Part shown: one piece after another, positions 1-9,450 of the stretch
Layout of the letters: each line of letters starts with the position of its first letter
Position numbering within the stretch: the stretch's first letter is position 1
DNA from: Shewanella sp. UCD-KL12
Lineage (GTDB): Bacteria > Pseudomonadota > Gammaproteobacteria > Enterobacterales > Shewanellaceae
Direction of reading: 5' to 3'
DNA: 64,000 bases
NCBI RefSeq assembly: GCF_001957125.1
Contig: NZ_MPHJ01000007.1
Coordinates: 62,001-126,000 of the forward strand
Notes under the pieces: generated by a model
What the model saw: the letters and a program-made list of their open reading frames with translations, nothing else
Database searches by the model: none
Told to the model about the DNA's origin: nothing
Translations under genes and position numbers: made by a program

Positions 1-153
1 TTTTACATCTGTAATTTTGGTATTAATGATCTTCATAAGAGGTAATCAGTTGGTAAAAGCACAATGTTCCAGCAGCAATTAGTGGAGTAAGCATGGAACC
101 TTATAGCATTCTACATTAAAATCGATACGGTTCCCCAATAACAACCTGGCCCT

Positions 154-1194
154 ATGAGCTTAAATCTAAATAATAGTGACTCTCTCTGTTTACTTCGCTT
201 ATCTGCTATAGGTGACGTGTGCCATGCTGTGGCTATGGTGCAAGCGATCCAGCGGCAATATCCAAAGCTTAAAATTACTTGGGTGATCGGTAAGGTTGAA
301 TATCAGCTTCTTAAACATATTCCCGGGGTTGAGTTTGTTATTTTTGATAAGTCACAGGGCTGGAGAAGCTATTTTAAGTTAAGAGAAGATCTCGCTGGTC
401 AAAAGTTTGATGTGTTATTGCATATGCAGGTGGCACTGAGGGCGACAATCGCCTCGCTGGCAATCTCCGCCAAAGTGCGAGTCGGTTTTGATCGTGCAAG
501 AGCAAAAGAGGGCCAGTGGTTAGTGACCAATCATAGTGTCGAAGCTTTAGCTCGCCCCCACGTACTCGAGGGCTTTATGGGATTTGCTAAAGCGATAGGT
601 GTAGAGGACCTAACTCCAAGGTGGGATATACCTGTACCTCAGGCTGACACAGATTTTGCTAAACAGATGATACCTGATAACTATAGGACATTAGTGATCT
701 GTGCGGCTGCTAGTAAGGCTGAGCGAAACTGGCTAAGCGATCGCTATGCTGCTGTAGCTGAACATGCGGTATCTAAAGGCTATCGCGTGCTCTTATGTGG
801 TGGTCCAGCCGCTTTAGAGGTGGAGTTGGCAGAATCAATCGAGCAAGCTTGCTCTGAGTCGTTGGACAATCAGGTCGGTAAGACATCGCTAACACAACTA
901 CTGGCTGTGTTAAAGCAGGCGTCCATAGTACTGGCACCAGATACAGGTCCAGCTCATATGGCTGTGACTCAGGGAACGGCAGTTATTGGCCTCTACGCTC
1001 ATTCAAATCCTGGGCGGACAGGTCCATATACATACTTAGACTCGGTGGTAAGCGTTTACCATGATGTGGTTGCTTCCCAGCAAGCCGGAGATATTCCTTG
1101 GGGGAAGCGGGCAAAGGGCGAGTATTTGATGGAGAATATCAAGTTAGCGCCCGTCATTGCGCAATTTGATAAACTGTCTCACACGCATTTATAG
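154..1194 (+). CDS. Glycosyltransferase family 9 (heptosyltransferase-like)
   Basis: 346 aa, probably a cytoplasmic/inner-membrane-associated transferase adding heptose or a related sugar to the LPS inner core. The N-terminal stretch LLRLSAIGDVCHA (about residues 13-25) is the GT9 nucleotide-sugar entry motif. The C-terminal APDTGPAHMA (about 259-268) is the conserved donor-binding segment of WaaC/WaaF/WaaQ enzymes. Length is normal for the family. It is the first of three GT9 genes in this LPS core locus (the others are at 4583-5698 and 8437-9450). The ATG at 154 has only a weak Shine-Dalgarno. The exact acceptor cannot be told from sequence. Confidence 0.85.
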   Translation: MSLNLNNSDSLCLLRLSAIGDVCHAVAMVQAIQRQYPKLKITWVIGKVEYQLLKHIPGVEFVIFDKSQGWRSYFKLREDLAGQKFDVLLHMQVALRATIASLAISAKVRVGFDRARAKEGQWLVTNHSVEALARPHVLEGFMGFAKAIGVEDLTPRWDIPVPQADTDFAKQMIPDNYRTLVICAAASKAERNWLSDRYAAVAEHAVSKGYRVLLCGGPAALEVELAESIEQACSESLDNQVGKTSLTQLLAVLKQASIVLAPDTGPAHMAVTQGTAVIGLYAHSNPGRTGPYTYLDSVVSVYHDVVASQQAGDIPWGKRAKGEYLMENIKLAPVIAQFDKLSHTHL

Positions 1195-1334
1195 GGTAAT
1201 TCATCACTATGAGTGTTAGAGTCGCGTAGGTAAAGGGATTAGTGATAAAATAGTGCCCTCTTGCTGTATTAAAGTACTGAGAAATCGCACAGATAAATCG
1301 CACAAAAAGATAGTACGTAAAGATCACTTTCTTC

Positions 1335-2414
1335 ATGAAGGATATATGGATGTTGTTGGCGCCTAAGTTTTTGTTTGTTCCGGTTTCCTCTGAAGAGGGG
1401 ATTGGAGAGTATATGCGCTCTAGAATTATTGCTGACGAGATCTTGCGTCGTTGGCCTAAGGCTCAGATCGATTTTGTGTTAAATCGACGGGCTCCTTATG
1501 CCGATTTTTGCCCACACTCTACTCACTTGCTGGACGATACCCCCACCAAAAAAATTAAAGAGGTTAACCAGTTAATGGATGACCTTAGGCCTGATATTGT
1601 CATTTTTGACGCTGCAGGTCGTAAAGCTCAGTTAAAGCATGCAAACCGTATTGGCGCTAAAGTTATCTTTATTAGTCAGCACAGACGCAAGCGTTCACGG
1701 GGTATGAAAATCGAACGTGCCTTGGTGACTGATAGCCACTGGGTGGTGCAACCTGAGTTTGTGATTGGTGATATCAGCCGATTTGATCGGTTTAAGCTAG
1801 GGTTGATTAAACGAGAGCTGCCTATTTTTACTGGCAGTATTTTCAAATCCCCTACGAAGACGATTCAGCAAGGGCTCTTTTCACGGTACCAGGTTAAGCA
1901 GGGAGAATATCTGCTTTATAGTGCAGGCTCCGGTGGACATAGTCTGAAACATGAGTTGGCTGCAGATCGTTTTGCACAGGTTGCTCAAACAATTTTTCGT
2001 GAAACAGGTGTCCCAAGCTTAATGGTGTTCGGCCCCAATTACCCCAAACCACTACCAGAAATGGAAGGGGTGTTAGCTATCCCAGAGTTAAGCACCTGTG
2101 AATTTATCAATTTACTTGCTGGCGCAAAGGGGGCTATTTTGAGTGGCGGCGATACTTTACTTCAAGCCGTAGCTTTAAATACACCGACACTTGCAGTTGC
2201 AATCGCTAAAGATCAGGCTAGCAGAATTGATAGCTGCAGCGCTAGAGAGTTAATTTTAGCCTGTGATAGTAGTGAAAGAGAGATGTTAGCCAGTACTCGC
2301 CAACTTTTAGACAAGAAATCTATTAGTATAGTGAGAGATAATATGGCAGAGCTAAGTGATACTCATGGCCTTGAGGTGGGCATGAATGAAATAGCCCGTT
2401 TGATAGGTGAGTAG
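1335..2414 (+). CDS. GT-B fold glycosyltransferase-like protein
   Basis: 359 aa without a confident family name. The fold looks like a two-domain GT-B enzyme. GSGGHS around residue 195 recalls the glycine loop of MurG/GT28 enzymes. LSGGDTLLQAVALNTPTLAVA near residues 270-290 resembles the MurG/GT28 acceptor-to-donor hinge, where a conserved glycine/acid patch binds the UDP-sugar. It lies downstream of the GT9 gene on the same strand within the LPS core locus, so a role in core or surface-glycan assembly is inferred. A UDP-sugar epimerase-like or polysaccharide pyruvyl-transferase-like function is less likely but not excluded. Confidence 0.6.
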   Translation: MKDIWMLLAPKFLFVPVSSEEGIGEYMRSRIIADEILRRWPKAQIDFVLNRRAPYADFCPHSTHLLDDTPTKKIKEVNQLMDDLRPDIVIFDAAGRKAQLKHANRIGAKVIFISQHRRKRSRGMKIERALVTDSHWVVQPEFVIGDISRFDRFKLGLIKRELPIFTGSIFKSPTKTIQQGLFSRYQVKQGEYLLYSAGSGGHSLKHELAADRFAQVAQTIFRETGVPSLMVFGPNYPKPLPEMEGVLAIPELSTCEFINLLAGAKGAILSGGDTLLQAVALNTPTLAVAIAKDQASRIDSCSARELILACDSSEREMLASTRQLLDKKSISIVRDNMAELSDTHGLEVGMNEIARLIGE

Positions 2415-2437
2415 CAAGAGAGGTGGTCGATAAAGCA

Positions 2438-3268
2438 CTAATATAGCGGTTTACAGCTATTTTGTTCACCCTTCCATGTGTTAATAAATTCACATAAACC
2501 TCGCTGACAACAGATGATGTGGTTGTTTTTAATGTTTTGAAAAATCCGTTCGTTTTCTTCTAGCTGCTCTTTACTGCTTTCATGATGATTTAAGTGAAAG
2601 GCAACACCATAGAATTTAATCTGCTTTCTCAGTATGCCATTATTTATCATACGTAAAGCAAATTCCTTATCTTCCGGTCCCCAACCTTCAAACTCAGCGT
2701 TAAAGCCATTTACCGCGATGACATCTTGCCGCCAAAAAGCTAAGTTGCAGCCATGGATACCGTCTATGCTATAAGGTCTGCTGTTGCAATACATTGACTG
2801 TAAAACAGAGCTTCGTAGGCATAGCTCTCTACCTCTGGAAATCCCAGATGTGAAAAAAGAGAGAGAAGCATGTTGATTAAGCACTTTAAGGCTTAGTTTT
2901 TCACCTAATTTGACACGTTTACCCGTTATAAAAAAACCCGGTTCAGCCACCTTGATATGGTCAGCAATAAAGTGCTTGTTAAGTATCATATCGCCGTCAA
3001 TCATCACAATGTAATCCATACTCGCAAGATGAATGGCTTTGTTTCTACTGCGTGATAAGCGAAAGCCTAGGTCTTCTTGCCAGCTATGAATAAGTGGCAC
3101 AGGAAAGGATTTTGCCATTTTCTTGATTAGCTGCACGGTGGCTTCTTTTGAACCATCGTCAGCAATGATCACTTCGTCTGGCAATCTGGTTTGTTTCGCA
3201 ACACTATTAAGCACCGCTTCAAGCGCCTCAGGCCAGTTATAGGTTGTGATAATAAGACTTGTACGCAT
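2438..3268 (-). CDS. Family 2 glycosyltransferase with galactosyltransferase-type C-terminal motif
   Basis: 276 aa GT-A fold enzyme. The nucleotide-binding core is visible as an N-terminal SLIITTYN strand, ADDGS at residues 36-40 and the metal-binding DGD at 91-93. The C-terminal NGFNAEFEGWGPEDKEF (187-203) matches the acceptor/catalytic motif of the glyco_transf_7C group (WGxED), seen in chondroitin-type and LPS galactosyl/GlcNAc transferases. There is no transmembrane segment. It lies in the LPS core locus, convergent with the upstream plus-strand genes. The sugar and acceptor are not predictable. Confidence 0.85.
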   Translation of the reverse strand: MRTSLIITTYNWPEALEAVLNSVAKQTRLPDEVIIADDGSKEATVQLIKKMAKSFPVPLIHSWQEDLGFRLSRSRNKAIHLASMDYIVMIDGDMILNKHFIADHIKVAEPGFFITGKRVKLGEKLSLKVLNQHASLSFFTSGISRGRELCLRSSVLQSMYCNSRPYSIDGIHGCNLAFWRQDVIAVNGFNAEFEGWGPEDKEFALRMINNGILRKQIKFYGVAFHLNHHESSKEQLEENERIFQNIKNNHIICCQRGLCEFINTWKGEQNSCKPLY

Positions 3269-3720
3269 AGTTTATTTAGAAGTGGGTGATATAGCAGATT
3301 CTACTTTGAGTTGAGTAATTAGATAAGTGCTTAACGCGTATTTTGGATATAACTCAAACATTTCAACTTAATGTTTTTATTGTGTTTTTTCCTTGGTGCT
3401 TTTCTGTGTTTGCTTAGTTGTTAGTCTGGTTGGTGCTTGTTGATTTTTTGTTCTGTTTATTGGGTTGCATCTGTCAGCAGTTTTCTGCGCCATATTCGAA
3501 GCGAGCATAAATAGTTACTTAGGTTTGATTAGTAGAAAAAGTTTGGAGTGGCAAATAGCTTTAGCAAAAAGCAATCAATTGATGCTAAGTATTTAATTGA
3601 AGTGATGGGTTGAATTGAATGGAGCGTGAAAACTGTGTGGCAGCAGGTGTTGCTCAATCTAGCCCCTTTGGCGAACAGTTATCTTCTATCAAAGGGGCTA
3701 GCTTGTTTTACTTATCGGTC
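3269..3720. other. 452-bp intergenic region, AT-rich, no gene seen
   Basis: This gap separates the GT2 gene from the GT8 gene, both on the minus strand. I see no credible reading frame with a ribosome site. The only clear structure is the inverted repeat at 3659-3701, listed separately. The rest is T-rich and probably carries the promoter of the GT2 gene. Confidence 0.5.
3659..3701. terminator. 12-bp inverted repeat, probable terminator of the GT8 gene
   Basis: CTAGCCCCTTTG (3659-3670) and CAAAGGGGCTAG (3690-3701) are perfectly complementary around a 19-nt loop. It lies just past the stop of the minus-strand GT8 gene. The T-rich run is better on the plus side (ttgtttta) than on the minus side, so termination direction is uncertain. 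Confidence 0.45.
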
Positions 3721-4569
3721 TTAGTATTTATGACTTGGATGAAACAAGCCAAAGACAAAACTGAGAAAACTCATAGGTAATTTTGTTTTGCGGTATTGCT
3801 TTAAGATATACCAATTCCAAGATTCTTGCTTAAACTTCAAGACCTCAGCTTCTGATAGTGAATCTGAATAAAGTTGACAATAATCAATTATATACTTCAA
3901 CTCTCTCATTGGAACTTTTTGTCGATACCCTCTGCCTGAGTAATGTATAAAGTCAGCAGTTTGATAATTTTCATGACTAAGCAATTGCATGCGGTTAAAG
4001 TTAGCTTCTACCCCGACACTGTTAATATTATCTCTTCTGATCAGATAGTTAATGTACGTTTGATCGTAGAATTTAACTTCATTACAGATAGCTTGCATCT
4101 CTTCGATATTGGCATTATCAAATAGACCAGTCTCTTTCGAGACTAAAAACATACCTGAGTTATAGTAAATAACCTGGTCATTTTCTTTTGGCCAGTTAAC
4201 CTCGCCGAGCACATTATTAATTTGCTCTGCCTGTTGGCTGCGATCTCTATGCAAGCCTTCATTGAACATGTAAACCGTATCGAGATCTGGGTAAAGCTCA
4301 AAAATATCCCTTGCCTCTGGCGTAACAATAATATCCGCATCTAAGTATAAAACTCGATCATACTCTTTAAGGAGCTCTTGGATATATAGCTTCTCAGACC
4401 AAGCTGGACTGGCATCAAACTTAGGGTTATTGATATTGATTTTATAGTGCAGTTGATCTGATACGATGACATCGGCACCAATCTTTTTACCATACTCTTT
4501 AAAGCTATCTACAGCAGCTCTATACATGGGGTTATCGCCTATGGCGAGTGTGAAAATAGCTTTTTTCAT
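3721..4569 (-). CDS. Family 8 glycosyltransferase
   Basis: 282 aa GT-A enzyme resembling retaining LPS and glycogenin-type GT8 transferases. It starts with KKAIFTLAIGDNPMY, has a substrate-side W/SEKLYIQELL helix, and carries LDADI with the DxD metal/nucleotide motif at residues 77-79. A second conserved block YNSGMFLVS appears near residue 135 and HYSGRGYRQK near 208, where GT8 enzymes have the HxxG donor-binding motif. It is 13 nt downstream of the GT9 gene 4583-5698 and so probably cotranscribed with it. The sugar transferred is not determinable. Confidence 0.8.
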   Translation of the reverse strand: MKKAIFTLAIGDNPMYRAAVDSFKEYGKKIGADVIVSDQLHYKININNPKFDASPAWSEKLYIQELLKEYDRVLYLDADIIVTPEARDIFELYPDLDTVYMFNEGLHRDRSQQAEQINNVLGEVNWPKENDQVIYYNSGMFLVSKETGLFDNANIEEMQAICNEVKFYDQTYINYLIRRDNINSVGVEANFNRMQLLSHENYQTADFIHYSGRGYRQKVPMRELKYIIDYCQLYSDSLSEAEVLKFKQESWNWYILKQYRKTKLPMSFLSFVFGLFHPSHKY

Positions 4570-4582
4570 TGGAATACCTTAA

Positions 4583-5698
4583 TTAGTTAGCCTTTGTCAT
4601 CTTTGCGTACTGTTGATAAACAGTGTCAACAGAGATATCAGAAATATGTCCTTTTCCTTCAGTGGCATACAAGACATGAGAGGATGGACTTGCTGGTGGC
4701 GCCCAGTAGGGTTTTTTCTGTCGCATCATAGAGAGCAAAGGTTTTTTAGCGGCGAAAGCAAAATGTAAAATTGCAGTGTCTACAGTAATAACAAAATCAG
4801 CACGTGCGATAAGTGAAGGTAGCTCAAAAAAGTGTTCCTGCACGGTAAAAACCGCAACTTGAAGCTTACTGCTTTGAACAAACTCCTTAGTGCTTGATGA
4901 TACTTGCTGATAATTCTCTTTAGTCACATTGATCACAAAGCGATAGTTCACATCATCTTTTGCAATTCGTTCTATTAATTCAAATAGCTGAGAGAGGTGC
5001 CAATCTTTCTTAGCGTTAGTAGAAAGATGATTCAAGAAAATTAATGGGCCTTGCTTACTTAGATCATCAAACTGCTCTGTTAGCCAAGCATCGGTAATAG
5101 GTTCAACATTTTTGGGTACCACGAGTTCAGGCATTAATTCTGACTTGGCTAATTGCAGCCCTGTGATATGGCTAAAAATGTTTTCATAGCGATCAGTTAT
5201 GTGGTGATTACTCGCAAGCTCGTTGGCGTTAAGGCTAAATACACGATCCGAATGACGGTAGAGTATTTTATCGAATAATCCCCAAGCAGAGCGTTTAGGC
5301 AGGCTAGATACAATAAAGGCATTTGGGCTAATCGTTCGAGCAATCTCTGAATACTGCTGGCTTTTGCTTACCGAGTGGCAAATGATGAGATCATATTGTT
5401 GACCTTTAGCTTGCTCGATTTGCGCCTTGCGTGACTCAACGGAGTCAGTACAACCATAACTACGGGTAAAGCAGCCTTCAGTTTCCATCCATTGTTGTAA
5501 AATTTTACTGCGAGAAAGTCGCCAGCTATCAGAATTACACCTGTTGTCATCCAACCAGATATCAAGTTCGATATGAGGGTAACGCTGCTTTAACGCAATA
5601 AGAAAGGTCTTTAGGTAGAGAAAATCCCCTAAAGCTACTGGTGATATGAATAAAAGGCGTTGGCACTGTTGAAACTGCTTATCGGATACTAGCGACAT
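4583..5698 (-). CDS. Glycosyltransferase family 9 (heptosyltransferase-like)
   Basis: 371 aa, the most divergent of the three GT9 proteins here. LLFISPVALGDFLYLKTFL near residues 15-33 replaces the usual RxxxIGD motif but keeps the GD pair. The C-terminal ARADFVITVDTAILHFAFA matches the APDTGxxHxA position, with D-T kept and G-P lost. It probably transfers a heptose-like or hexose unit from a nucleotide donor in LPS core assembly. It is the promoter-proximal gene of a minus-strand pair with the GT8 gene and is divergent from the CDP-glycerol genes at 5922. Confidence 0.7.
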   Translation of the reverse strand: MSLVSDKQFQQCQRLLFISPVALGDFLYLKTFLIALKQRYPHIELDIWLDDNRCNSDSWRLSRSKILQQWMETEGCFTRSYGCTDSVESRKAQIEQAKGQQYDLIICHSVSKSQQYSEIARTISPNAFIVSSLPKRSAWGLFDKILYRHSDRVFSLNANELASNHHITDRYENIFSHITGLQLAKSELMPELVVPKNVEPITDAWLTEQFDDLSKQGPLIFLNHLSTNAKKDWHLSQLFELIERIAKDDVNYRFVINVTKENYQQVSSSTKEFVQSSKLQVAVFTVQEHFFELPSLIARADFVITVDTAILHFAFAAKKPLLSMMRQKKPYWAPPASPSSHVLYATEGKGHISDISVDTVYQQYAKMTKAN

Positions 5699-5869
5699 AA
5701 ACTGGAGTTGGTGATTTTTGTTGCTGCAAGCATACCCTGAAAAGTACTATTTTAAAAAGATTTGCTTAATTAAGGGGTGTTTCAATTCGTTCTTGAGTGT
5801 GTATCTAGCTTCTTCGATTCTGAGATATAGCATAGATGCATAGGTGTGTTATGATCTGCGGAACTTTAC

Positions 5870-5885
5870 TAGATTAGTTAATCTA
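5870..5885. promoter_or_regulatory. 16-bp palindrome between divergent glycan genes
   Basis: TAGATTA-GT-TAATCTA is a perfect 7-bp inverted repeat about 37 bp upstream of the plus-strand TTG start at 5922. It is a possible operator. AT-rich chance symmetry cannot be excluded. Confidence 0.3.
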
Positions 5886-5921
5886 ATTCTTATATATATT
5901 TTTCAGTAAAGAAGGCCTATT

Positions 5922-6992
5922 TTGATTTGCTTTGACATGCTGCATCCCTATTATCTACCGCAATATTTGCCAGTGATGGACGAGTTAATTGCTCGTGGTG
6001 AATCGGTGCACTTTATTGTTTATCGCAGTGAAGATCAGCAAGTTGCATTAGATGCACTCGTGAAGCAGCATAACTTGCCAGTGACATGGGTAGATAATGT
6101 TGAGCAGGCCTTAGCTTATTATCTTGAGCATAAACCTAGCTGGGTTATTTTTGGTAATACATTCGATAACGCATCTAAGCTTAAAGGGGTAAGCAGGACG
6201 GCTTTGATGCAGCATGGTATTGGGCCTAAATCCTGTTATTACACGGTATCTGAGTCAGATATTGATGTGCGTTTTGTTGAAGGCGAATATCGTTTAAATC
6301 GCTTACAAGAGATGTTTCCTAGTAAGCAGTTTATCGATACTGGTTATGCCAAATTAGACCCTATAATCCAAGGTAAAGAGCAAGGTTTAGACTTGCAAGA
6401 ACTCGGGCTTGATCCTAATAAACCAACTTTATTATACGCACCGACATTTTATCCAAGCAGTATTGAAAAAATGGCCCGCGATTGGCCTCTACAGTTTGCT
6501 GAGTATAATATTTTACTCAAACCACATTACTTCTCGCTGAGTAAATCCAATTATAAAAAACAAAAGCAGTTGTTAGAGCATTGGGCTCAATTTGATAATG
6601 CTTATCTTGCTCCTATTGAACAAGCGAATTTGCTGCCCTTTATGGCATCTGCAGATCTATTGATCAGTGATGCTTCTTCTGCTCTTTTCGAATTTGCAGC
6701 GCTCGACAAACCAGTAGTTTGGTGTGACTTTTATCACCTACGTTGGAGCTATCGCGGTATTTTCAAATTTCGCTTTAATAAACGTATGGATGAAGACCTG
6801 TATAAATATGCGGGTGTTGCGGCTCATGCTGAGTCCTATAAAGAGCTAAAATCTGTGGTAGACCAACAGATCGCTAATCCTGAGTCGTTTGCAGCCCAAC
6901 GTGCTCAATACACCTATGAGCTTGCAGGCAAGATCGATGGCTTATGTAGTCAACGCATTGTCGATACCCTTTTATCTGATGAGGTTTCATGA
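5922..6992 (+). CDS. CDP-glycerol glycerophosphotransferase-like (TagB/TagF family)
   Basis: 356 aa. The protein resembles the GT-B glycerophosphotransferases that add glycerol phosphate from CDP-glycerol in teichoic acid and some Gram-negative glycans. Visible blocks are ALMQHGIGPKSCYY, TGYAKLDP, LLYAPTFYPSS (near 175), LLKPHY (near 200) and the acceptor/donor segment ADLLISDASSALFEFAALDKP near 245-265, typical of the family. The start is TTG at 5922, chosen because AAGAAGG lies 6 nt upstream; an in-frame ATG at 5937 is the alternative. It overlaps the next gene by 4 bp (ATGA), so the two are translationally coupled. The neighbour makes the likely donor. Confidence 0.8.
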   Translation: MICFDMLHPYYLPQYLPVMDELIARGESVHFIVYRSEDQQVALDALVKQHNLPVTWVDNVEQALAYYLEHKPSWVIFGNTFDNASKLKGVSRTALMQHGIGPKSCYYTVSESDIDVRFVEGEYRLNRLQEMFPSKQFIDTGYAKLDPIIQGKEQGLDLQELGLDPNKPTLLYAPTFYPSSIEKMARDWPLQFAEYNILLKPHYFSLSKSNYKKQKQLLEHWAQFDNAYLAPIEQANLLPFMASADLLISDASSALFEFAALDKPVVWCDFYHLRWSYRGIFKFRFNKRMDEDLYKYAGVAAHAESYKELKSVVDQQIANPESFAAQRAQYTYELAGKIDGLCSQRIVDTLLSDEVS

Positions 6993-7381
6993 GAATCATT
7001 ACATTTGGCACCTTTGATATGTTCCATATTGGCCACCTTAATATCATAGAGAGGGCTCGGGAACTTGGCGCTCATCTCACTGTAGGCGTTTCATCGGATG
7101 CGCTGAATTTTTCTAAGAAACAGCGATTTCCTATCTGTAATGAAGCTGACAGAATGAGAATTGTACAAGCGCTATCGAGTGTCGATGAGGTTTTTCTTGA
7201 AGAGTCTCTTGAGCTAAAAGCGGAATATATTAAATCTCATCAAGCGGATTGCTTAGTGATGGGCGATGACTGGCTAGGAAAGTTTGATGAGCTAAAGCCA
7301 TTATGTGATGTGGTTTACCTGCCCCGTACGCCTGCCATTTCAACGACTCAATTAATTGAAGTTGTCAGAGAAATAAAATAG
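6989..7381 (+). CDS. Glycerol-3-phosphate cytidylyltransferase (TagD-like)
   Basis: 130 aa, full length for the family. It is expected to convert CTP plus sn-glycerol 3-phosphate to CDP-glycerol and pyrophosphate. GTFDMFHIGHLNII (residues 7-20) carries the HxGH nucleotidyltransferase signature. RTPAISTTQLI (113-123) matches the RTxGISTT motif of TagD/GCT enzymes, with A for G. It is translationally coupled to the TagB/F-like gene, which supports CDP-glycerol rather than another CDP-alcohol as product. It ends inside a bidirectional terminator. Confidence 0.85.
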   Translation: MRIITFGTFDMFHIGHLNIIERARELGAHLTVGVSSDALNFSKKQRFPICNEADRMRIVQALSSVDEVFLEESLELKAEYIKSHQADCLVMGDDWLGKFDELKPLCDVVYLPRTPAISTTQLIEVVREIK

Positions 7382-7408
7382 AGCACCAACATACTTGGTG
7401 CTCTATTT
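7376..7408. terminator. Bidirectional terminator between tagD-like gene and hldD
   Basis: A perfect 14-bp stem (AAATAGAGCACCAA / TTGGTGCTCTATTT) with a 5-nt loop overlaps the stop codon of the plus-strand gene. It has A and T runs on both sides, so it can serve both converging genes. Confidence 0.85.
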
Positions 7409-7414
7409 ACTCGA

Positions 7415-8368
7415 TTACTGACCGATAAAGTGTTGCGACTTTAGCCAGTCCATATACTCAGGTACCGCTTGTTCAACCGTCTTGAAAGCTTCTTTATAGC
7501 CCGCTTTACGTAACTGAGTCAGGTCGGCTTGCGTATAGCTTTGGTAAGCGCCTTTTAGCTTATCAGGGAAAGGAATGTACTCAATCTCCCCTTTACCGTG
7601 GTAGTTAATGACGGCGTTTGCGACATCATTAAAGCTTTGCGCTTCGCCTGTACCACAGTTATACACGCCTGAGACCTCAGGGTTTTGCCATAACCACAAG
7701 TTCACCTTAACGACGTCTTCAACATAAACAAAATCTCGTAATTGTTGTCCATCGTCATAACCGTCAACACCTTCAAACAACCTACAGATTGCTGTAGATT
7801 TGATTTGATTGTTGAAATGGAAAGCTACGCTGGCCATGCCACCCTTGTGCTGCTCACGAGGACCATAAACATTGAAGTAGCGTAAGCCTGCAACTTGAGT
7901 GGTTAACTTTTGCTGTCTGACATATTGGTCAAATAGGAATTTGGAGTATGCGTAAACATTCAGCGGCTTCTCAAATTCACGTTGTTCAACAAACTTTTCA
8001 CTACCGCCATACACTGAGGCTGAAGAAGCATAAATAAACTGACAGTTATTTACCTGGCAGAAATGCAGTAAGCTCTTCGAGTATTCATAATTGTTTTCCA
8101 TCATGAACTTACCATCCCACTCAGTGGTTGATGAGCAAGCGCCTTCATGGAAGATAACTTCAAGTTGACCATCGAAATCACCGGCTTTTATCTTGGCAAG
8201 GAAATCGTCCTTATCCAGATAATCGGCTATTTCACAGTCGGCTAAATTAAACATCTGTGTGCCATCGGTTAGATCATCAACCGCAATAATATCGGTACGA
8301 CCCATATCGTTGAGAGCTTTGACTAAGTTACTACCAATAAAGCCTGCAGCACCTGTGACTATAATCAT
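7415..8368 (-). CDS. hldD: ADP-L-glycero-D-manno-heptose 6-epimerase
   Basis: 317 aa short-chain dehydrogenase-fold epimerase. It converts ADP-D,D-heptose to ADP-L,D-heptose, the donor for LPS inner-core heptosyltransferases. The NADP-binding GAAGFIGSN is at 6-14. The SSASVYG segment and [11 protein letters not shown] provide the Ser and Tyr-x3-Lys catalytic elements. The [24 protein letters not shown] block is diagnostic for HldD. Length is as expected. It is 68 nt downstream of a GT9 gene on the same strand and ends at the 7376-7408 terminator. Confidence 0.96.
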   Translation of the reverse strand: MIIVTGAAGFIGSNLVKALNDMGRTDIIAVDDLTDGTQMFNLADCEIADYLDKDDFLAKIKAGDFDGQLEVIFHEGACSSTTEWDGKFMMENNYEYSKSLLHFCQVNNCQFIYASSASVYGGSEKFVEQREFEKPLNVYAYSKFLFDQYVRQQKLTTQVAGLRYFNVYGPREQHKGGMASVAFHFNNQIKSTAICRLFEGVDGYDDGQQLRDFVYVEDVVKVNLWLWQNPEVSGVYNCGTGEAQSFNDVANAVINYHGKGEIEYIPFPDKLKGAYQSYTQADLTQLRKAGYKEAFKTVEQAVPEYMDWLKSQHFIGQ

Positions 8369-8436
8369 ATCTATCTTCCAATTTTCAGGCGACTTGAGTG
8401 GATCTCACGTCGCGATAATCGATAATGTGTTACTTA

Positions 8437-9450
8437 TTACTGCTTAGAGTCATAAGTATTTAAAAAATCTGCAATATCAGTAGCTGCAGCTTTGAAATCA
8501 ATGAGTGCCATATTACGGCCTGTTTTCTTACCAATTGGCGGAGTATAAGCTAAGCGCTTATGGCTCTGTGTTAGGGTTTGCCAGCGAACCTTAGGTGCAG
8601 AGCGTCTACCAGCATAAAACCCAACGGTGGGCACATTGTGTAAACCAGCAATATGCAGTGGTCCTGTGGAACCCGCCATAAACATATCGGCAGCTACAAT
8701 TGACTTAGCAAAGTCAGCAAGGCTATTGAGAGGTTTTGCCATCTCTACCTTGATAGATGCTGCAGTTAGGATATTAAAAATTTCCTGAGCTAACACCTCT
8801 TCACTGCCATTATAGGTTAAAACAAATTTGCAGTTAGCTTGGGTGTTATTATTCACTTGAGTTAAGAGATTTGCAAAATCTGCAGGAGCCAAAATTCCCG
8901 ATGAACCACCAGTCCCAGCATGGGCAAAAATTAACTTTTCATCTCCTGTACGGCCATAATACTCTTGCCACTTTTCACGTTCTGCGCTCATATCCCAATA
9001 CTGTTGAGGTAGTTCAGGGATAGGATAACCATGCTGAGTGAGAAAATGTTCAACTAACATACAGCCACCGCGCCAGCAGGCTTCCCCTTTTTTATACTGG
9101 GCATCGGCTCTGTGCTTATAGAGGTATTGATACCAGTTATGTTTCGGCGCTAATTTATAGGGGATATCCAAATGGCGGATCATCTTATAAATACGGAATT
9201 GAGACAAAGAGACGATGACAGCATCATACTGACGCGATGCAAACTCTGCACTTATTGCAACATCGTCACCGCTATCAACAATTACGCGGTCAATGTAAGG
9301 GCAAGCTTCGGCAAACTCTTTTAATACGGGGGCGACGAACACTTCGATACTAGCTTGGGGTAATGCGGCCTTTAGCAGAGAAAGTGCTGGCCAATAAAGG
9401 ACAAAGTCACCAATCTTGTCATGTCGGATGACTAAAATGCGTTTGATCAT
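8437..9450 (-). CDS. Glycosyltransferase family 9 (heptosyltransferase-like)
   Basis: 337 aa. ILVIRHDKIGDFVLYWPALSLLK at the N terminus is a canonical GT9 start (RxDxIGD). MAGSTGPLHIAGLHNVPTVGFYAGR near residues 260-285 is the donor-binding T/S-GP-x-H-A motif. It is probably an LPS core heptosyltransferase using ADP-heptose, consistent with hldD immediately downstream and hldE divergently upstream. Which core heptose it adds (WaaC, WaaF or WaaQ type) is not resolved. Confidence 0.85.
   Translation of the reverse strand: MIKRILVIRHDKIGDFVLYWPALSLLKAALPQASIEVFVAPVLKEFAEACPYIDRVIVDSGDDVAISAEFASRQYDAVIVSLSQFRIYKMIRHLDIPYKLAPKHNWYQYLYKHRADAQYKKGEACWRGGCMLVEHFLTQHGYPIPELPQQYWDMSAEREKWQEYYGRTGDEKLIFAHAGTGGSSGILAPADFANLLTQVNNNTQANCKFVLTYNGSEEVLAQEIFNILTAASIKVEMAKPLNSLADFAKSIVAADMFMAGSTGPLHIAGLHNVPTVGFYAGRRSAPKVRWQTLTQSHKRLAYTPPIGKKTGRNMALIDFKAAATDIADFLNTYDSKQ

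Noticed and set aside
1154..1336. 60-codon minus-strand frame between the first two genes
   Set aside because: It overlaps the end of the GT9 gene antisense and has no ribosome site or recognisable features.
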